Below, one piece after another: positions 18,610 to 28,136 of a DNA stretch of 64,000 nucleotides. The stretch's first letter is position 1; the number at the start of each line of letters is the position of its first letter. Origin of the DNA: Paenibacillus sp. NAIST15-1 (GTDB lineage: Bacteria > Bacillota > Bacilli > Paenibacillales > Paenibacillaceae). The notes under the pieces are model-generated. The model was given only the letters and a program-made list of their open reading frames with translations. It searched no databases and was not told the origin of the DNA. The translations under genes and the position numbers were made by a program. The stretch is taken from the NCBI RefSeq assembly GCF_001894745.1, contig NZ_BBYF01000001.1, positions 744,001-808,000 of the forward strand, written 5' to 3'.

Positions 18610-20040
18610 CTATGGAACAATCTCAAACACAGTTCCTTGGTGACGATCAGCCACTTTTACAGAGCCATAAACCCCTAAATACAGTCTGGATTGACTCAGA
18701 CTCGTTCCCAAACTAACATAATAAGCGGATTGAGACCCAAAATCATAATCGGTTTCAATCACACTAAAATCACTTTGTTTACAATCCGTTCTTACCCTGG
18801 TATAAGCTAAAACTCCTCTAACTGGAGGGGGAGATCCTTCATTTCTGGCGAGATCCGTAAACACAACACTTCCCGTTAAACCGGGGATTGCATTTCCCAT
18901 ATAGGTCTGAACCCCAGTCAGGGCAGTTCCTCCAAACTTATCGGCTCGGGGATCTTTATGAAAATAACTAATGAGAGGCGGAAGACGCCGCACTGAAGTC
19001 GTGATCGCTTCATCGTAATAAGAAATTGTCTTCTCAGCCAAAGCCGGATCTGCAGAACAGCCTGTAATGAACGAAGTAGGAAAAACGCCTTCCCACCCTC
19101 GCCAGCCAAAGTTAATAAATCCTTCTTGGTCAAGGACAGAATTCGTCAAAGTCGAAGAAGCTTGAACAAGCTGAGTAACCGGTATGGGTTTATAATGAAT
19201 GAATGCAAAAATCGACTCTACGAGATCCTGTCCGACACTTCCTACGTATTTGATGTACTGATTATAAGATAACCTTTGAAATGCAATGCCTGGCAGATTG
19301 CGGCCCCCTTTGGCCATTACCGCAAGTGTTTCCTGAATAGACACAGGCAGCTCATTAAAACGTGTAACTACGGGCGGATTATCGATAAATGTAGGTTTGG
19401 AAATATTAATTTCAATGATTTTACCCGCGATTTCCATATCCGTTTGGCTTAAATTAAATGGATCATAGCCTGATCCGCCATCTCCGGTTGTCAAAATAAG
19501 TTTTCCTGTTTCAGGTGAGAAGTTTAAGCTATTGACGCCATTATGATTTAAAAATGGTCTTCTTATATTCAGTAATGTCCGCCGTTTTTGAGGTTGTCCA
19601 TTCGCATGTAGAATCCATTCCTCAACGGTATCAATATGATCATAATACGTTTCTCGATTTAACCACTTCAAGTTTAAGGTTTTAGGATCACACGGGCTCG
19701 GCTTAAAAGATTCAAATTCACCTGGAAGAGAACCAGGGCCTTGGGTTCCAGCCACTGAATAATGGAGATAAAACAGACCATTAAAATAAAAATCAGGATG
19801 AAAGGCTAGCCCTATCAATCCCCGTTCATCATACCCACCATTAGAGGCACCTAGTGTTATGATTCTTGAGCGAATATCTAAAAAGGTTCTTATATCCCCG
19901 TCCCCTATGTAAAAGATCTCACCTACTTGAGTTGCAATAAATAATCTTTCAATTGATTCACCCGGAAGGATCGCTGTTTTCAAAACAGTGGGCATATTTA
20001 ACTTGCTTACAATGGGCCGTAAGCCAACTTTAACTTTCAT
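18610..20040 (-). CDS. PQQ-dependent sugar dehydrogenase-like beta-propeller protein
   Basis: 476 residues from the ATG at 20040. It has the glucose/sorbosone dehydrogenase order ERLFIATQVGEIFYI, DERGLIGLAFHPDF, FYLHYSV, NHNGVNSLNFSPETGKLILTTGDGG, and a late INFGWRGWEG. These are the propeller blades and substrate/PQQ residues of soluble aldose dehydrogenases. There is no signal peptide, although most family members are exported. It may act on aldoses or be a non-catalytic propeller. Base composition is lower in GC than the lipase and aceBA genes. Confidence 0.78.
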   Translation of the reverse strand: MKVKVGLRPIVSKLNMPTVLKTAILPGESIERLFIATQVGEIFYIGDGDIRTFLDIRSRIITLGASNGGYDERGLIGLAFHPDFYFNGLFYLHYSVAGTQGPGSLPGEFESFKPSPCDPKTLNLKWLNRETYYDHIDTVEEWILHANGQPQKRRTLLNIRRPFLNHNGVNSLNFSPETGKLILTTGDGGSGYDPFNLSQTDMEIAGKIIEINISKPTFIDNPPVVTRFNELPVSIQETLAVMAKGGRNLPGIAFQRLSYNQYIKYVGSVGQDLVESIFAFIHYKPIPVTQLVQASSTLTNSVLDQEGFINFGWRGWEGVFPTSFITGCSADPALAEKTISYYDEAITTSVRRLPPLISYFHKDPRADKFGGTALTGVQTYMGNAIPGLTGSVVFTDLARNEGSPPPVRGVLAYTRVRTDCKQSDFSVIETDYDFGSQSAYYVSLGTSLSQSRLYLGVYGSVKVADRHQGTVFEIVP

Positions 20041-20177
20041 CAAATAGCTGTGCGCCCCCTTTTTATTGTTTTACTTTTGATATGAATATGTTTCGATCTG
20101 TTCTATTAGTACCGACTTAGGGCCTGGCATCTGACAAGGCATTGCACCACTTTCCGAGCCTGGCCGCGGCGTATACA

Positions 20178-20217
20178 AAAAGGGCTCTGCCTCCATTACG
20201 GAAAGCAAAGCCCTTCT
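20178..20217 (-). terminator. Terminator after the HxlR regulator gene
   Basis: Stem AAGGGCT / AGCCCTT (20180-20186 and 20209-20215) extended by TGC/GCA. It is followed on the minus strand by T5. Confidence 0.7.
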
Positions 20218-20271
20218 CACTATCTGTGCTTACACATATGCCCTCTACTTAACCAAACTCCGGATATCCCC

Positions 20272-20643
20272 TTACTTAAGCTGTTCATTCAACACACTAT
20301 CTTCTAAAACAGCAAACTTATCTCCATATACTCTCGTTAAATGCTTTTCACCCCATGCACATAGTGCACTTAGAATCCCTTCTAAGCTCTGTCCATATTC
20401 ACTAAGCTCGTATTCCACTCTTGGTGGAACTTGATTGTACACGATGCGATTGATAACCCCATCCTCTTCTAGCTCGCGCAGCTGTTGGGTAAGCATTTTT
20501 TGTGTGATATTTGGCATGAGGCGCTTTAATTCGCTTGTCCGTTTTTTCCCGTGAGTCAGATGGCATAGAATCACACATTTCCACTTGCCACCTAAGACTT
20601 CTAATGTCGCTTCAACAGAGATATTGTATTTCTTTTTTTGCAT
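20272..20643 (-). CDS. HxlR-family transcriptional regulator
   Basis: 123 residues. The winged-helix HxlR pattern runs from VEATLEVLGGKWKCVILCHL through RTSELKRLMPNITQKMLTQQLRELEEDGVINRIVYNQVPPRVEYELSEYG. One Cys lies near the N-terminal helix (KCVILC), as in redox-sensing members such as YodB/CatR. It is divergent from an MFS efflux gene and an aldo-keto reductase, a typical electrophile- or quinone-response layout. The likely role is to repress both directions through the sites between the genes. Confidence 0.88.
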   Translation of the reverse strand: MQKKKYNISVEATLEVLGGKWKCVILCHLTHGKKRTSELKRLMPNITQKMLTQQLRELEEDGVINRIVYNQVPPRVEYELSEYGQSLEGILSALCAWGEKHLTRVYGDKFAVLEDSVLNEQLK

Positions 20644-20667
20644 CTTGGTTCTCCTCCTTCTTTATAG

Positions 20668-20729
20668 GCACTAAAAAGTACCTATATTACTTTTAGGTTT
20701 CTATATAACTTAAAAGTGCGTACTTTTCT
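20668..20729. promoter_or_regulatory. Likely HxlR operator sites
   Basis: In the divergent gap two palindromic sites share AAAAGT...ACTTTT arms: AAAAAGTA...TACTTTTA at about 20670-20693 and AAAAGT-GCGT-ACTTTT at about 20711-20726. Their place between the regulator and the MFS gene fits auto- and cross-regulation. Confidence 0.5.
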
Positions 20730-20885
20730 TTATGGACGATATATCTCATAATAACATTTGCCGGCCGATGAATACCATACTTTCTTAAAAATCAATATAA
20801 CATTTTGAGACGGATGCACTTCAAAATTTATTATTCGCTGGAAAGAAAGTTCCCATTTATATAACAGAAAAAAGGAGGAGATAAT

Positions 20886-22079
20886 ATGGAACTAAGTAAA
20901 AAGCAAAGCATGTTAGCATTGCTTGCCTTGGCTGTAAGTGCTTTTGCCATCGGAACAACTGAATTCATCAGTGTCGGGTTGCTGCCGCTTATTGCAAATG
21001 ATTTACGTATTCCCGTAACAACGGCCGGATTAACGGTGTCCTTATATGCGTTAGGAGCAACGTTTGGAGCTCCGATTTTGACAGCTTTGACATCAAGTAT
21101 GTCACGTAAGAAGTTATTACTTTGGATCATGATTGTCTTTATTATCGGCAATACTGTTGCTGCACTCTCCACGACAATCGGGATATTGCTAGTAGCACGT
21201 GTGATCTCAGCATTCTCTCATGGGGTCTTCATGTCAATTGGATCGACAATTGCAGCCGATTTAGTTCCAGAAGACCGCAGAGCTAGTGCGATTTCCATTA
21301 TGTTTACCGGTCTTACTGTCGCTACGGTAACTGGTGTTCCATTTGGGACATTTATTGGACAGCAGCTAGGTTGGAGAACCGCCTTTATTACTATTGTTAT
21401 CATTGGTGTTATTGCCATAATTGCAAATAGCATTCTTGTTCCATCTAATTTGCGTCAAGGAGTAAAAACTTCTTTTCGTGATCAGCTTAAACTAGTGACA
21501 AATGGTCGGTTATTGCTTTTGTTCATCATTACAGCATTAGGATATGGCGGAACATTTGTCGTCTTTACCTACTTATCACCTTTGCTTCAAGACATCACTG
21601 GGTTTAAAGAAGGAACGGTAGCTGTCATTTTGTTAGCTTACGGTATCGCGATTGCGATTGGGAATATGATTGGAGGTAAGTTATCGAATCAAAACCCAAT
21701 TGGTGCATTGTTCTATATGTTTATCGTACAAGCAGTCGTCTTATTTATTTTGATGTTTACAGCACCATTTAAAGTGGCTGGATTGATAACGATTCTGTTG
21801 ATGGGGCTGTTAGCATTTATGAATGTGCCGGGCTTGCAAGTCTATGTTGTGATACTGGCTGAGCGCTTTGTTCCTAGTGCAGTTGATGTGGCATCGGCAA
21901 TTAATATTGCTGCATTTAATGCCGGGATTGCGATAGGTTCCTTTGTTGGCGGAATTGTTACAGACTCGATAGGACTTATTCATACAACTTGGATTGGTGC
22001 ACTTATGGTATTAGCAGCTACAGTCTTAACTGGGTTTAGCAGAGCTATGGAACGAAAAGATCAAACAAGCAAAATCTAA
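20886..22079 (+). CDS. MFS drug/sugar efflux transporter (AraJ/YdhP type)
   Basis: 397 residues, twelve predicted spans. The start MELSKKQSMLALLALAVSAFAIGTTEF and the motif LYALGATFGAPILTALTSSMSRKKLLL (motif A analogue) place it in the DHA1 efflux group with AraJ/YdhP/YtbD. The ATG has AAAGGAGGAG upstream. It is followed after 24 bp by an aldo-keto reductase, so the two form an operon. With the HxlR gene it probably handles a toxic aldehyde, quinone or drug. The substrate is not known. Confidence 0.88.
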   Translation: MELSKKQSMLALLALAVSAFAIGTTEFISVGLLPLIANDLRIPVTTAGLTVSLYALGATFGAPILTALTSSMSRKKLLLWIMIVFIIGNTVAALSTTIGILLVARVISAFSHGVFMSIGSTIAADLVPEDRRASAISIMFTGLTVATVTGVPFGTFIGQQLGWRTAFITIVIIGVIAIIANSILVPSNLRQGVKTSFRDQLKLVTNGRLLLLFIITALGYGGTFVVFTYLSPLLQDITGFKEGTVAVILLAYGIAIAIGNMIGGKLSNQNPIGALFYMFIVQAVVLFILMFTAPFKVAGLITILLMGLLAFMNVPGLQVYVVILAERFVPSAVDVASAINIAAFNAGIAIGSFVGGIVTDSIGLIHTTWIGALMVLAATVLTGFSRAMERKDQTSKI

Positions 22080-22103
22080 TAAAAATTTTTGGAGGTTTTC
22101 ATT

Positions 22104-22949
22104 ATGGTGGCAAAAAATTTGCAAGATACAACAACTTTGAATAACGGTGTGAAAATGCCTTGGTTTGGACTTGGAGTTTTCAAAGTCGAAGAAGGCCCTG
22201 AATTGGTTAACGCAGTAAAAACAGCGATTAAACATGGATACCGCAGTGTAGATACAGCAGCGATTTATGGCAATGAAGAAGGCGTTGGCCAAGGGATCCA
22301 AGATGGCTTAAAAGAAGCAGGCATTTCAAGAGAAGAGCTATTTGTCACTTCCAAGGTTTGGAACGCAGATTTGGGATACGAATCTACGATTGCTGCTTAT
22401 GAAACAAGCTTGAAGAAACTCGGTTTAGAGTATTTGGATTTATATTTGATTCATTGGCCAGTTGAAGGAAAATATAAAGATGCTTGGAGAGCTTTGGAGA
22501 CTCTTTATAAAGAAGGCCGCGTAAATGCAATTGGCGTAAGTAATTTCCAAATTCATCATTTGGAAGACTTGATGAAGGATGCTGAGATTAAGCCGATGAT
22601 CAACCAAGTAGAATACCATCCGCGCTTAACTCAAAAAGAGCTTCAAGCATTTTGCCAAGCCAACGATATTCAGTTCGAAGCATGGTCACCTCTCATGCAA
22701 GGTCAGTTGCTGGACAACGAAGTTATTCAGGAAATTGCGAACAAGCATAATAAATCTATTGCCCAAGTTATTTTGCGTTGGGACTTGCAAAACGGGGTTG
22801 TTACTATTCCAAAATCAACAAAAGAGCATCGTATTGTTGAAAATGCAAATGTGTTTGACTTTGAACTGACGAAAGAGGAAATGGAGATCATTGATGGATT
22901 AAATCAGAACCATCGTGTAGGTCCAGACCCAGATAATTTTGATTTTTAA
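22104..22949 (+). CDS. Aldo/keto reductase (YvgN-like)
   Basis: 281 residues from the ATG at 22104 (TTGGAGG upstream). An NADPH-dependent aldehyde or methylglyoxal reductase. Catalytic tetrad residues are visible: Asp and Tyr in GYRSVDTAAIYGNEEGVG, Lys in LFVTSKVWN, His in YLIHWP. The cofactor-binding end has IPKSTKEHRIVENANVFDF. It is very close in pattern to B. subtilis YvgN. It is the second gene of the MFS operon and ends in a strong terminator. Confidence 0.92.
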   Translation: MVAKNLQDTTTLNNGVKMPWFGLGVFKVEEGPELVNAVKTAIKHGYRSVDTAAIYGNEEGVGQGIQDGLKEAGISREELFVTSKVWNADLGYESTIAAYETSLKKLGLEYLDLYLIHWPVEGKYKDAWRALETLYKEGRVNAIGVSNFQIHHLEDLMKDAEIKPMINQVEYHPRLTQKELQAFCQANDIQFEAWSPLMQGQLLDNEVIQEIANKHNKSIAQVILRWDLQNGVVTIPKSTKEHRIVENANVFDFELTKEEMEIIDGLNQNHRVGPDPDNFDF

Positions 22950-22980
22950 TGAATAAGAACTCGGAGTCTGAGTTCTCAGA

Positions 22981-23017
22981 GTGTAGAGAAAGAGGTATTC
23001 TTTCTCTACACTTTTTT
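22981..23017 (+). terminator. Terminator of the MFS/aldo-keto reductase operon
   Basis: Perfect 13-bp stem GTGTAGAGAAAGA / TCTTTCTCTACAC with a 5-base loop, then T6. Confidence 0.92.
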
Positions 23018-23039
23018 ATGTTGATCAATGAAACAGCGA

Positions 23040-23067
23040 CAGTCTAATACTTTATTTTCTGCTGACA
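23040..23067 (-). mobile_element. Isolated Tn7-type terminal site (TGTC family)
   Basis: On the minus strand it reads TGTCAGCAGAAAATAAAG then TATTAGACTG. This matches the terminus of the decayed right end at 52475-52502 at nearly every base. Tn7 itself has the same TnsB-site pattern (AATAAAGTCTTAAACTG). Only one site is present here. It is probably the last trace of an element whose body lay to the left. Confidence 0.6.
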
Positions 23068-23080
23068 GTAGCGCTCCCGC

Positions 23081-23893
23081 TTAAGGCGTAAGAGAAAAGG
23101 AATAAAATTCCCCTTCCTTATTGATCTTGCCCACGATTGTAGGCTGTTTGTCTTTCTTGAATGTATATTCATTAAATTTAACGGTAACTTTATATCCGGC
23201 CAAATTGACATTGAATATAGATTTAACTTTACCGCTTGCTGCAGAAATCGCTTGTTTTGGAGTATATTTGGGTTTGGCAAAGGATTTGGCAAAATCTTTG
23301 TCGCTCGTCCAATCCCTATAAATCGTATCGACTTCCAACACTTGATTTGTTATTGCGTCAATCTTGACTCTATGATGATCGTAGTAATCTTCAAAATGCC
23401 AAAAATAGCTGCTGGCGACTTCATCCTTTACCCGCTCCGCGTGAACAAGATTTACTTTTTCTCTACTTAATTGGTTAATTGCGTTAGCAGCTTTATTCAA
23501 CAATTTTTTATCTACTTGGGCTGAGGAATAGCTTTGTCTGGCGATGATTTTGTTCCCTTTGTCGAGATCGATATCCAGCGATGCTGTCCCCCAGAATACC
23601 CAGTAATTTCGCGGCTCATTATCTCGATATGGCGATTTTACTCTCCATAATGCGTTGAACGTTAATGGATATTTCTTATCCTCGAACTTCGCGATGAAGG
23701 AATTCACCTTCTTAAGAACGGCTGGCTCCAACGCAAGATCCTTATCTTTGATTTGATAATAGATGGTTGTACTATACACTCGTTGTTTTTCCTTGTCGTA
23801 ACCAACATTGAACCTTGCAGCAGGCTGGGACAACTCTCCTTCTAGATGAATATTGTCACTAGCATTCGCCATTACTTTGAGATCCGATTTCAT
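23081..23893 (-). pseudogene. YcdB/PepSY-like protein, probably 5'-truncated
   Basis: 270 residues from the first ATG; the frame is open a little further upstream to about 23930 without a start codon. It resembles the C-terminal region of YcdB/YcdC-type surface proteins (repeat-like YTPKQAISAASGKVKSIFNV and tyrosine-rich WHFEDYYDHH). These normally begin with a signal peptide and a longer N-terminal region, missing here. Directly upstream on the same strand is the terminator of the MFS gene, so there is no room for a promoter. Probably a remnant. Confidence 0.5.
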
Positions 23894-23956
23894 CTCATTG
23901 CCTTTTGCAATATCCCCTAGAGCTGCTTTGACCTTCTATCTCCTTATTCAACAAAA

Positions 23957-24000
23957 AACAGGCGTCTTTGCACCGCTTATCTGTGCGAAAGACACCTGTT
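23957..24000 (-). terminator. Terminator after the OFA-type transporter gene
   Basis: Long stem ACAGGCGTCTTTGCAC with GTGCGAAAGACACCTGT, one bulge. On the minus strand it is followed by T6. Confidence 0.85.
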
Positions 24001-24056
24001 TAATTTTCTAACACTCTTTCAGTGACCTTTCCTATCAATCTGAGGTTCCACTGCGT

Positions 24057-25331
24057 TTATCCCACATTGTAACGCGGTTTTAGCACTTCTTGGTTCACTA
24101 CTGGTTTCACTTCTTGGTTCTTCTTCGACTGATTACGTTGACTAGGTACGGAGATAAAGATCGCAATCAGGAACGAGAGCATACACAAGACTGCAATGAC
24201 GGTAAAGGTAATATGGAAACCACCGAACAAAGCACTAAGGAACGAACCAGCCAAGGCACCTAACCCGAATCCTTGATAAATGATTCCATAGTTTTTGCTC
24301 TGGTTCTTCAAGCCGAAATAGTCAGCCACAATCGCCGGGAAGACCGTGATATTGCCGCCAAAACAGAATGCGATCACCGCGACACAGGTGAAGAAGATGC
24401 CCAGGTTCAAAGGTACGAAGTTTAAAGCCATGACTGACAATGCCGTCGCAAAAAGCGCTCCCGCTACAACTTTCATACGTCCTACTTTATCGGACAATGC
24501 ACCGAGAATGATCCGGCCGGCCGTATTGAAAATCGCTACCATAGCTACCGCATTCGCTGCTGTGCTGACATCAAGACCGGCAAGCTGCACCCCGATGTCT
24601 TTGACGATACCAATCAGGTACAATCCACTCATACAAGCTGTGAATAAAATAAGGAAGAGCATATACGCTTCTTTCGTACGCAGCATTTCTTTCACTGTAT
24701 AATTCCGTCCACTCTGCGACCCCGTATTTGCGTTCGCAGGTGCTTCCGTAATTACGGCTTCTTTGATTAAGAACGAACCGGCAATTACCATCACCATCAC
24801 GATCAATCCCCAGACCAGAAATGCATAGGAGACACCCATCGTATTGATGAAATTCGCATTGATATATTTAAAAACCAAGCTGCCTGTCCCAAAAGCTCCT
24901 ACCGAGATTCCCGATATTAATCCTTTGCGTTCAGGAAACCATTTAATTAAATTCGATAGTGATGTGATATATGCTGTGCCATCCGCAAAACCAACAACCA
25001 CACCAGCAAGTAAGTATAACATCCACAACGATGAAACCTGAGAGCTAGCGATTAGCCCTGCACCGAGAACAGCACCTGCAATCATTGTCATACGCCGAAT
25101 TCCGATACGATCCTGAATTTTACCGGCAAACAATGTCGAGAAAGCCAGTGCAAAACTAGTGATGGAAAATGTAATTGATACGGAGCTAAGCTCCCATCCA
25201 AACTTGTCAGCTAACGGCTGATTGAATAAACTCCACGTATATATGGTTCCTAATCCCATTTGTACAATGATTGTTCCAAGGACGATCATCCATCGATTTA
25301 CTTGTGACCCAGTTGCTTGATGCGTTCTCAT
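24057..25331 (-). CDS. OFA-family MFS transporter (YhjX-like)
   Basis: 424 residues, twelve spans. It starts RWMIVLGTIIVQMGLGTIYTWSLFNQPLADKFGW, the hallmark of the oxalate/formate antiporter family, and has AGKIQDRIGIRR in the motif-A loop. E. coli YhjX of this family is a pyruvate transporter induced by LytS/LytTR-type systems. Here a LytS kinase and a LytTR regulator lie directly upstream, with a YpdB-like site between. Pyruvate or a related small carboxylate is therefore the best substrate guess. GAGGGG precedes the ATG. Confidence 0.87.
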   Translation of the reverse strand: MRTHQATGSQVNRWMIVLGTIIVQMGLGTIYTWSLFNQPLADKFGWELSSVSITFSITSFALAFSTLFAGKIQDRIGIRRMTMIAGAVLGAGLIASSQVSSLWMLYLLAGVVVGFADGTAYITSLSNLIKWFPERKGLISGISVGAFGTGSLVFKYINANFINTMGVSYAFLVWGLIVMVMVIAGSFLIKEAVITEAPANANTGSQSGRNYTVKEMLRTKEAYMLFLILFTACMSGLYLIGIVKDIGVQLAGLDVSTAANAVAMVAIFNTAGRIILGALSDKVGRMKVVAGALFATALSVMALNFVPLNLGIFFTCVAVIAFCFGGNITVFPAIVADYFGLKNQSKNYGIIYQGFGLGALAGSFLSALFGGFHITFTVIAVLCMLSFLIAIFISVPSQRNQSKKNQEVKPVVNQEVLKPRYNVG

Positions 25332-25390
25332 GATAGATCCCCTCTTTCCATTCTGCTATGATCAAGAGTTGTGTTTTATCTGCAGGGAAG

Positions 25391-25404
25391 TGAAAGCTCT
25401 TACG
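25391..25404. promoter_or_regulatory. Weak cre-like site
   Basis: TGAAAGCTCTTACG agrees with 12 of 14 positions of the Bacillus catabolite-responsive element TGWAANCGNTNWCA but lacks the central G. It lies in the transporter promoter region. Catabolite control of pyruvate uptake would make sense, but the match is imperfect. Confidence 0.3.
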
Positions 25405-25462
25405 CTTTGCTTTTTACACCCTTATCTTACAAGATAAAACGCTTTCTCGAGCTATAAGCGAC

Positions 25463-25493
25463 ATGAAATGACGGGATTGCGGAATGAACTGCA
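25463..25493 (-). promoter_or_regulatory. YpdB-like LytTR operator
   Basis: On the minus strand TGCAGTTCAT, 11 bases, GTCATTTCAT. The E. coli YpdB motif as I recall it is a direct repeat of GGCATTTCAT with an 11-bp spacer; the halves agree at 8 and 9 of 10 bases with the same spacing. It begins just past the response-regulator stop and about 130 bp before the transporter start, a fitting place for an activator site. Confidence 0.6.
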
Positions 25494-25494
25494 T

Positions 25495-26241
25495 TTATAT
25501 ATGCATCAACTGCCTAAATTCTTTAACTTTACTTCTGCTGACGGGCACTTTGGCATCCATATCACGTAGACGCAGCAGGTAGGTATTGTTGAACCATGGA
25601 ACGATTTCATGAATTTGAGACAAATTGACGGTATAGGAACGATGACAACGATAGAATCGATCTTGAGGCAGCATGGCATGAAAGTCTGAAATACTCATCG
25701 GCATCGTGTAGGTACCGCTCTTCGTGAATACGTTCGTCACTTTCTCTTGTGCTTCCGCGTAGTAAATGTCATCGCTATCCGTTACGATATACTTATCATT
25801 TTTCAACAGATTAATGCGTTTCTCCTCAGATCTCTGCCTGCTGTCCGGAGGGTTTGAACTTCCACCTTGCTGCACATCCCGTTCGAAGGCGGTCTCCAGC
25901 TTACGCAGCATCGCGGCAATCCGGTTCTCGTCGTAGGGTTTCAAGATATAATCAAAAGCTTCCAGTTCAAAAGCTTGGGCTGCATGTTCCTTATACGCTG
26001 TTGTAAAAATAACATACGGTTTATGCGCGAACTTACTGATATTCGTCGCGAGCAGCATCCCATCCAGGGATGGAATGTTAATATCGAGAAAAATCGCATC
26101 GACTTCCTTCTCCTGCAGAAATTTGAGCACATCAAGGCCATCTTCGAATCGCTCCACGATTTCAATGCGGCTATGTTTGGTAATCAAATACTCCAGCTCT
26201 TCACTGGCCAAAACTTCATCTTCCACAATTATTGCTCTCAT
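25495..26241 (-). CDS. LytTR-family response regulator
   Basis: 248 residues. Receiver domain: [14 protein letters not shown], phosphoacceptor in [42 protein letters not shown] Ser/Gln-rich linker leads to the LytTR DNA-binding domain ([42 protein letters not shown]). It overlaps the kinase gene by 4 bp (ATGA). By analogy with YpdAB/BtsSR it should activate the downstream transporter when the extracellular carboxylate is sensed. Confidence 0.92.
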   Translation of the reverse strand: MRAIIVEDEVLASEELEYLITKHSRIEIVERFEDGLDVLKFLQEKEVDAIFLDINIPSLDGMLLATNISKFAHKPYVIFTTAYKEHAAQAFELEAFDYILKPYDENRIAAMLRKLETAFERDVQQGGSSNPPDSRQRSEEKRINLLKNDKYIVTDSDDIYYAEAQEKVTNVFTKSGTYTMPMSISDFHAMLPQDRFYRCHRSYTVNLSQIHEIVPWFNNTYLLRLRDMDAKVPVSRSKVKEFRQLMHI

Positions 26242-27881
26242 CGTGTCTCCTTCTGTATGTCAAAAAAGATATTCGTTCCTTGATCTAGCCGCTCCATTGT
26301 AACACCATGCCCGAAAATGAGCTTCACACGCTTATACACATTGAACAGACCAATATGATTCGGTGGAACGCGCTCCTCTATCACCTGATTGATGATATCT
26401 TCACGGATACCCACGCCAGTATCCCGCACGCCAATCCGAATGTACTCTTCTGTATCTTTGACATAGATAGTGACCGTTCCAGGTCCTCTCTCCTTCAATA
26501 TGCCGTGGACAATCGCATTCTCCACTAACGGTTGAATGATGAGACTCGGAATCTTCACGGCGACTTCATCCACATCATAAACGACATGCAGCCGATTTCC
26601 GAAGCGTGCTTTTTCAATCTCTACGTAATTCCGAACCTGCTCTAGCTCCTTATGGATATCGATCAATTCATCCGTTAGCTCCAAATTATAACGTAAGTAT
26701 CCTGATAAATTGACGATCAGTTCCCTCGCTTGATCCGGTCTAGTTCGGATCGAGGATCCAATCGCATTTAGCGCATTGAACAAAAAGTGAGGCTGAATCG
26801 TTGTCTGCAGCGCCTTGAGCTCCGCTTTATTCGCCATCTCCTTAATCTCTTCCACACGAGAAACTTCCATTAATGTCGAGATGATCTGGGACAAACCGAC
26901 GGCCATAGTCTGCAGCGGATAGGTAATTTTATGCGCTTTCCGATAATAAATCTTCAAGGTCCCCGTCACTTCTTCCCGCTCTTTCAGCGGAATAATAAGC
27001 AAGGATTGAATGCCGGGCATCGCATCGTCCAACGCATGGTTGCTTATCATGAACTCCCCGCTCCGTATCGTCTGTTTGGTCATATCACTGATGATTTCAT
27101 GCCGGAATTGATAGCGGTCTTCCCCAAAACCGACATAAGCGAGCACGCTCGAGGCATCCGTAATCGCCACTGCATCAGCTTGAATGTCTTCTTTAATAAT
27201 GGAGCAGATCTTGTGCAAGGATTCGGTATTGATGGAACGGAAATAGGGTAAGGTCTTATTTGCAATGTCCAACGCCAACTTCGCTTGCTGCGCAGCGATT
27301 CCTTCCCGCTCACTTTCTACATTCTGAATCAACAAAATGATCAATCCCACATTCAATTGCCCGAGAATCATCGGTGTTGCAATTCTGGATACAATCTCGA
27401 TCCCTAATGCTGCAGGCTGCGCCATGAAGATGATCAACAGCATCGTTAAAGCTTCGCAAGCCATTCCGGCAACAATCCCGATAAACCAACGCTTCGCTCT
27501 CGGTGTTCGAAGATGAATATACCCTGATACCAGACCCGCAATAATACTCGTAATAAGACATGGAATCGAGGTGACCCCGCCGATATCGATCAAATAACGA
27601 TGGATTCCGGACACCACGCCCACAACAAGACCGACCCAAGGCCCGAACAAGATGCCCCCTGCCGTAATCACGATGATCCGTACGTTGACAAGCGATCCTT
27701 CCACATCAATGCCTGAGTAGGTACCGAATAATGCAAAGGTGCAGAACAGAAGCGTTACAACGGCGAACTCCTTCGTTGTCAGCGATTCTTTTTGCAAAAT
27801 CTGCTTAAAGCTCGGAATACGAGTTAAGAAAAACAAAATAATGAGCAATAATGCTGCCCGCTCAAAGAGCTGAAGCAGCAT
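26238..27881 (-). CDS. LytS-type sensor histidine kinase
   Basis: 547 residues. The N-terminal 5TM-LytS sensor module (about residues 1-190, [32 protein letters not shown] with the usual N-V-R) is followed by a GAF domain (about 215-335). The His_kinase domain has [20 protein letters not shown] (phosphoacceptor His) and HATPase has [13 protein letters not shown] and GVRDTGVGI. LytS-like kinases with this sensor module detect extracellular pyruvate in E. coli (BtsS, YpdA). It forms an operon with the LytTR regulator. Confidence 0.92.
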   Translation of the reverse strand: MLLQLFERAALLLIILFFLTRIPSFKQILQKESLTTKEFAVVTLLFCTFALFGTYSGIDVEGSLVNVRIIVITAGGILFGPWVGLVVGVVSGIHRYLIDIGGVTSIPCLITSIIAGLVSGYIHLRTPRAKRWFIGIVAGMACEALTMLLIIFMAQPAALGIEIVSRIATPMILGQLNVGLIILLIQNVESEREGIAAQQAKLALDIANKTLPYFRSINTESLHKICSIIKEDIQADAVAITDASSVLAYVGFGEDRYQFRHEIISDMTKQTIRSGEFMISNHALDDAMPGIQSLLIIPLKEREEVTGTLKIYYRKAHKITYPLQTMAVGLSQIISTLMEVSRVEEIKEMANKAELKALQTTIQPHFLFNALNAIGSSIRTRPDQARELIVNLSGYLRYNLELTDELIDIHKELEQVRNYVEIEKARFGNRLHVVYDVDEVAVKIPSLIIQPLVENAIVHGILKERGPGTVTIYVKDTEEYIRIGVRDTGVGIREDIINQVIEERVPPNHIGLFNVYKRVKLIFGHGVTMERLDQGTNIFFDIQKETR

Positions 27882-28000
27882 TGTGAAATCTCCGTTTATT
27901 GGAAACTACCTCCCGTTATCTCAAGCTGTTGTTTGTTTATTTTATCAAAGTTTGCTCTGTTTTCACGTTCCAAATCCATACATCAAACAATCTACATACC

Positions 28001-28086
28001 CCATTAATCTTAATAACCTTAACCACAAAGAAAGAGCGTGTTTTGAAAAAGATTGATCAAAACACGCTCTTAACATACTCTATTGA
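28001..28086. repeat. Direct repeat, copy 1 (with gnd terminator)
   Basis: About 85 bp that recur at 41398-41492: CCATTAATcTTAATAACCTT, then a variable stretch, then the hairpin and TTAACATA(C/T)TCTATTGAA. The two copies have the same orientation and bracket a 13.3-kb block from gnd to the DUF2268 gene. It may mark a rearrangement boundary or a shared 3' UTR. Confidence 0.55.
28032..28071 (-). terminator. Terminator of the zwf-tkt-tal-gnd operon
   Basis: Fifteen-base-pair perfect stem AAGAGCGTGTTTTGA / TCAAAACACGCTCTT with loop AAAAGATTGA. It lies just after gnd on the minus strand. The core TTTTGAAAAAGATTGATCAA is shared with hairpins at 39427, 41437 and, loosely, 46311 and 47912. Confidence 0.8.
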
Positions 28087-28136
28087 ATTATTCTTTTATT
28101 TAAGGTTTAAAGGATTACTACACAATATTAAATCAC

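Noticed and set aside
18380..18643. An 87-codon forward frame with hydrophobic segments
   Set aside because: No ribosome binding site, overlaps the end of the sugar dehydrogenase gene on the other strand, and the last 12 residues mirror that gene's stop region.
17076..23067. A complete 6-kb non-autonomous Tn7-like element between the possible end at 17076 and the end at 23067
   Set aside because: The flanking five bases differ (ACAGA versus GTAGC), and each end has only one site, so a bounded element cannot be claimed.
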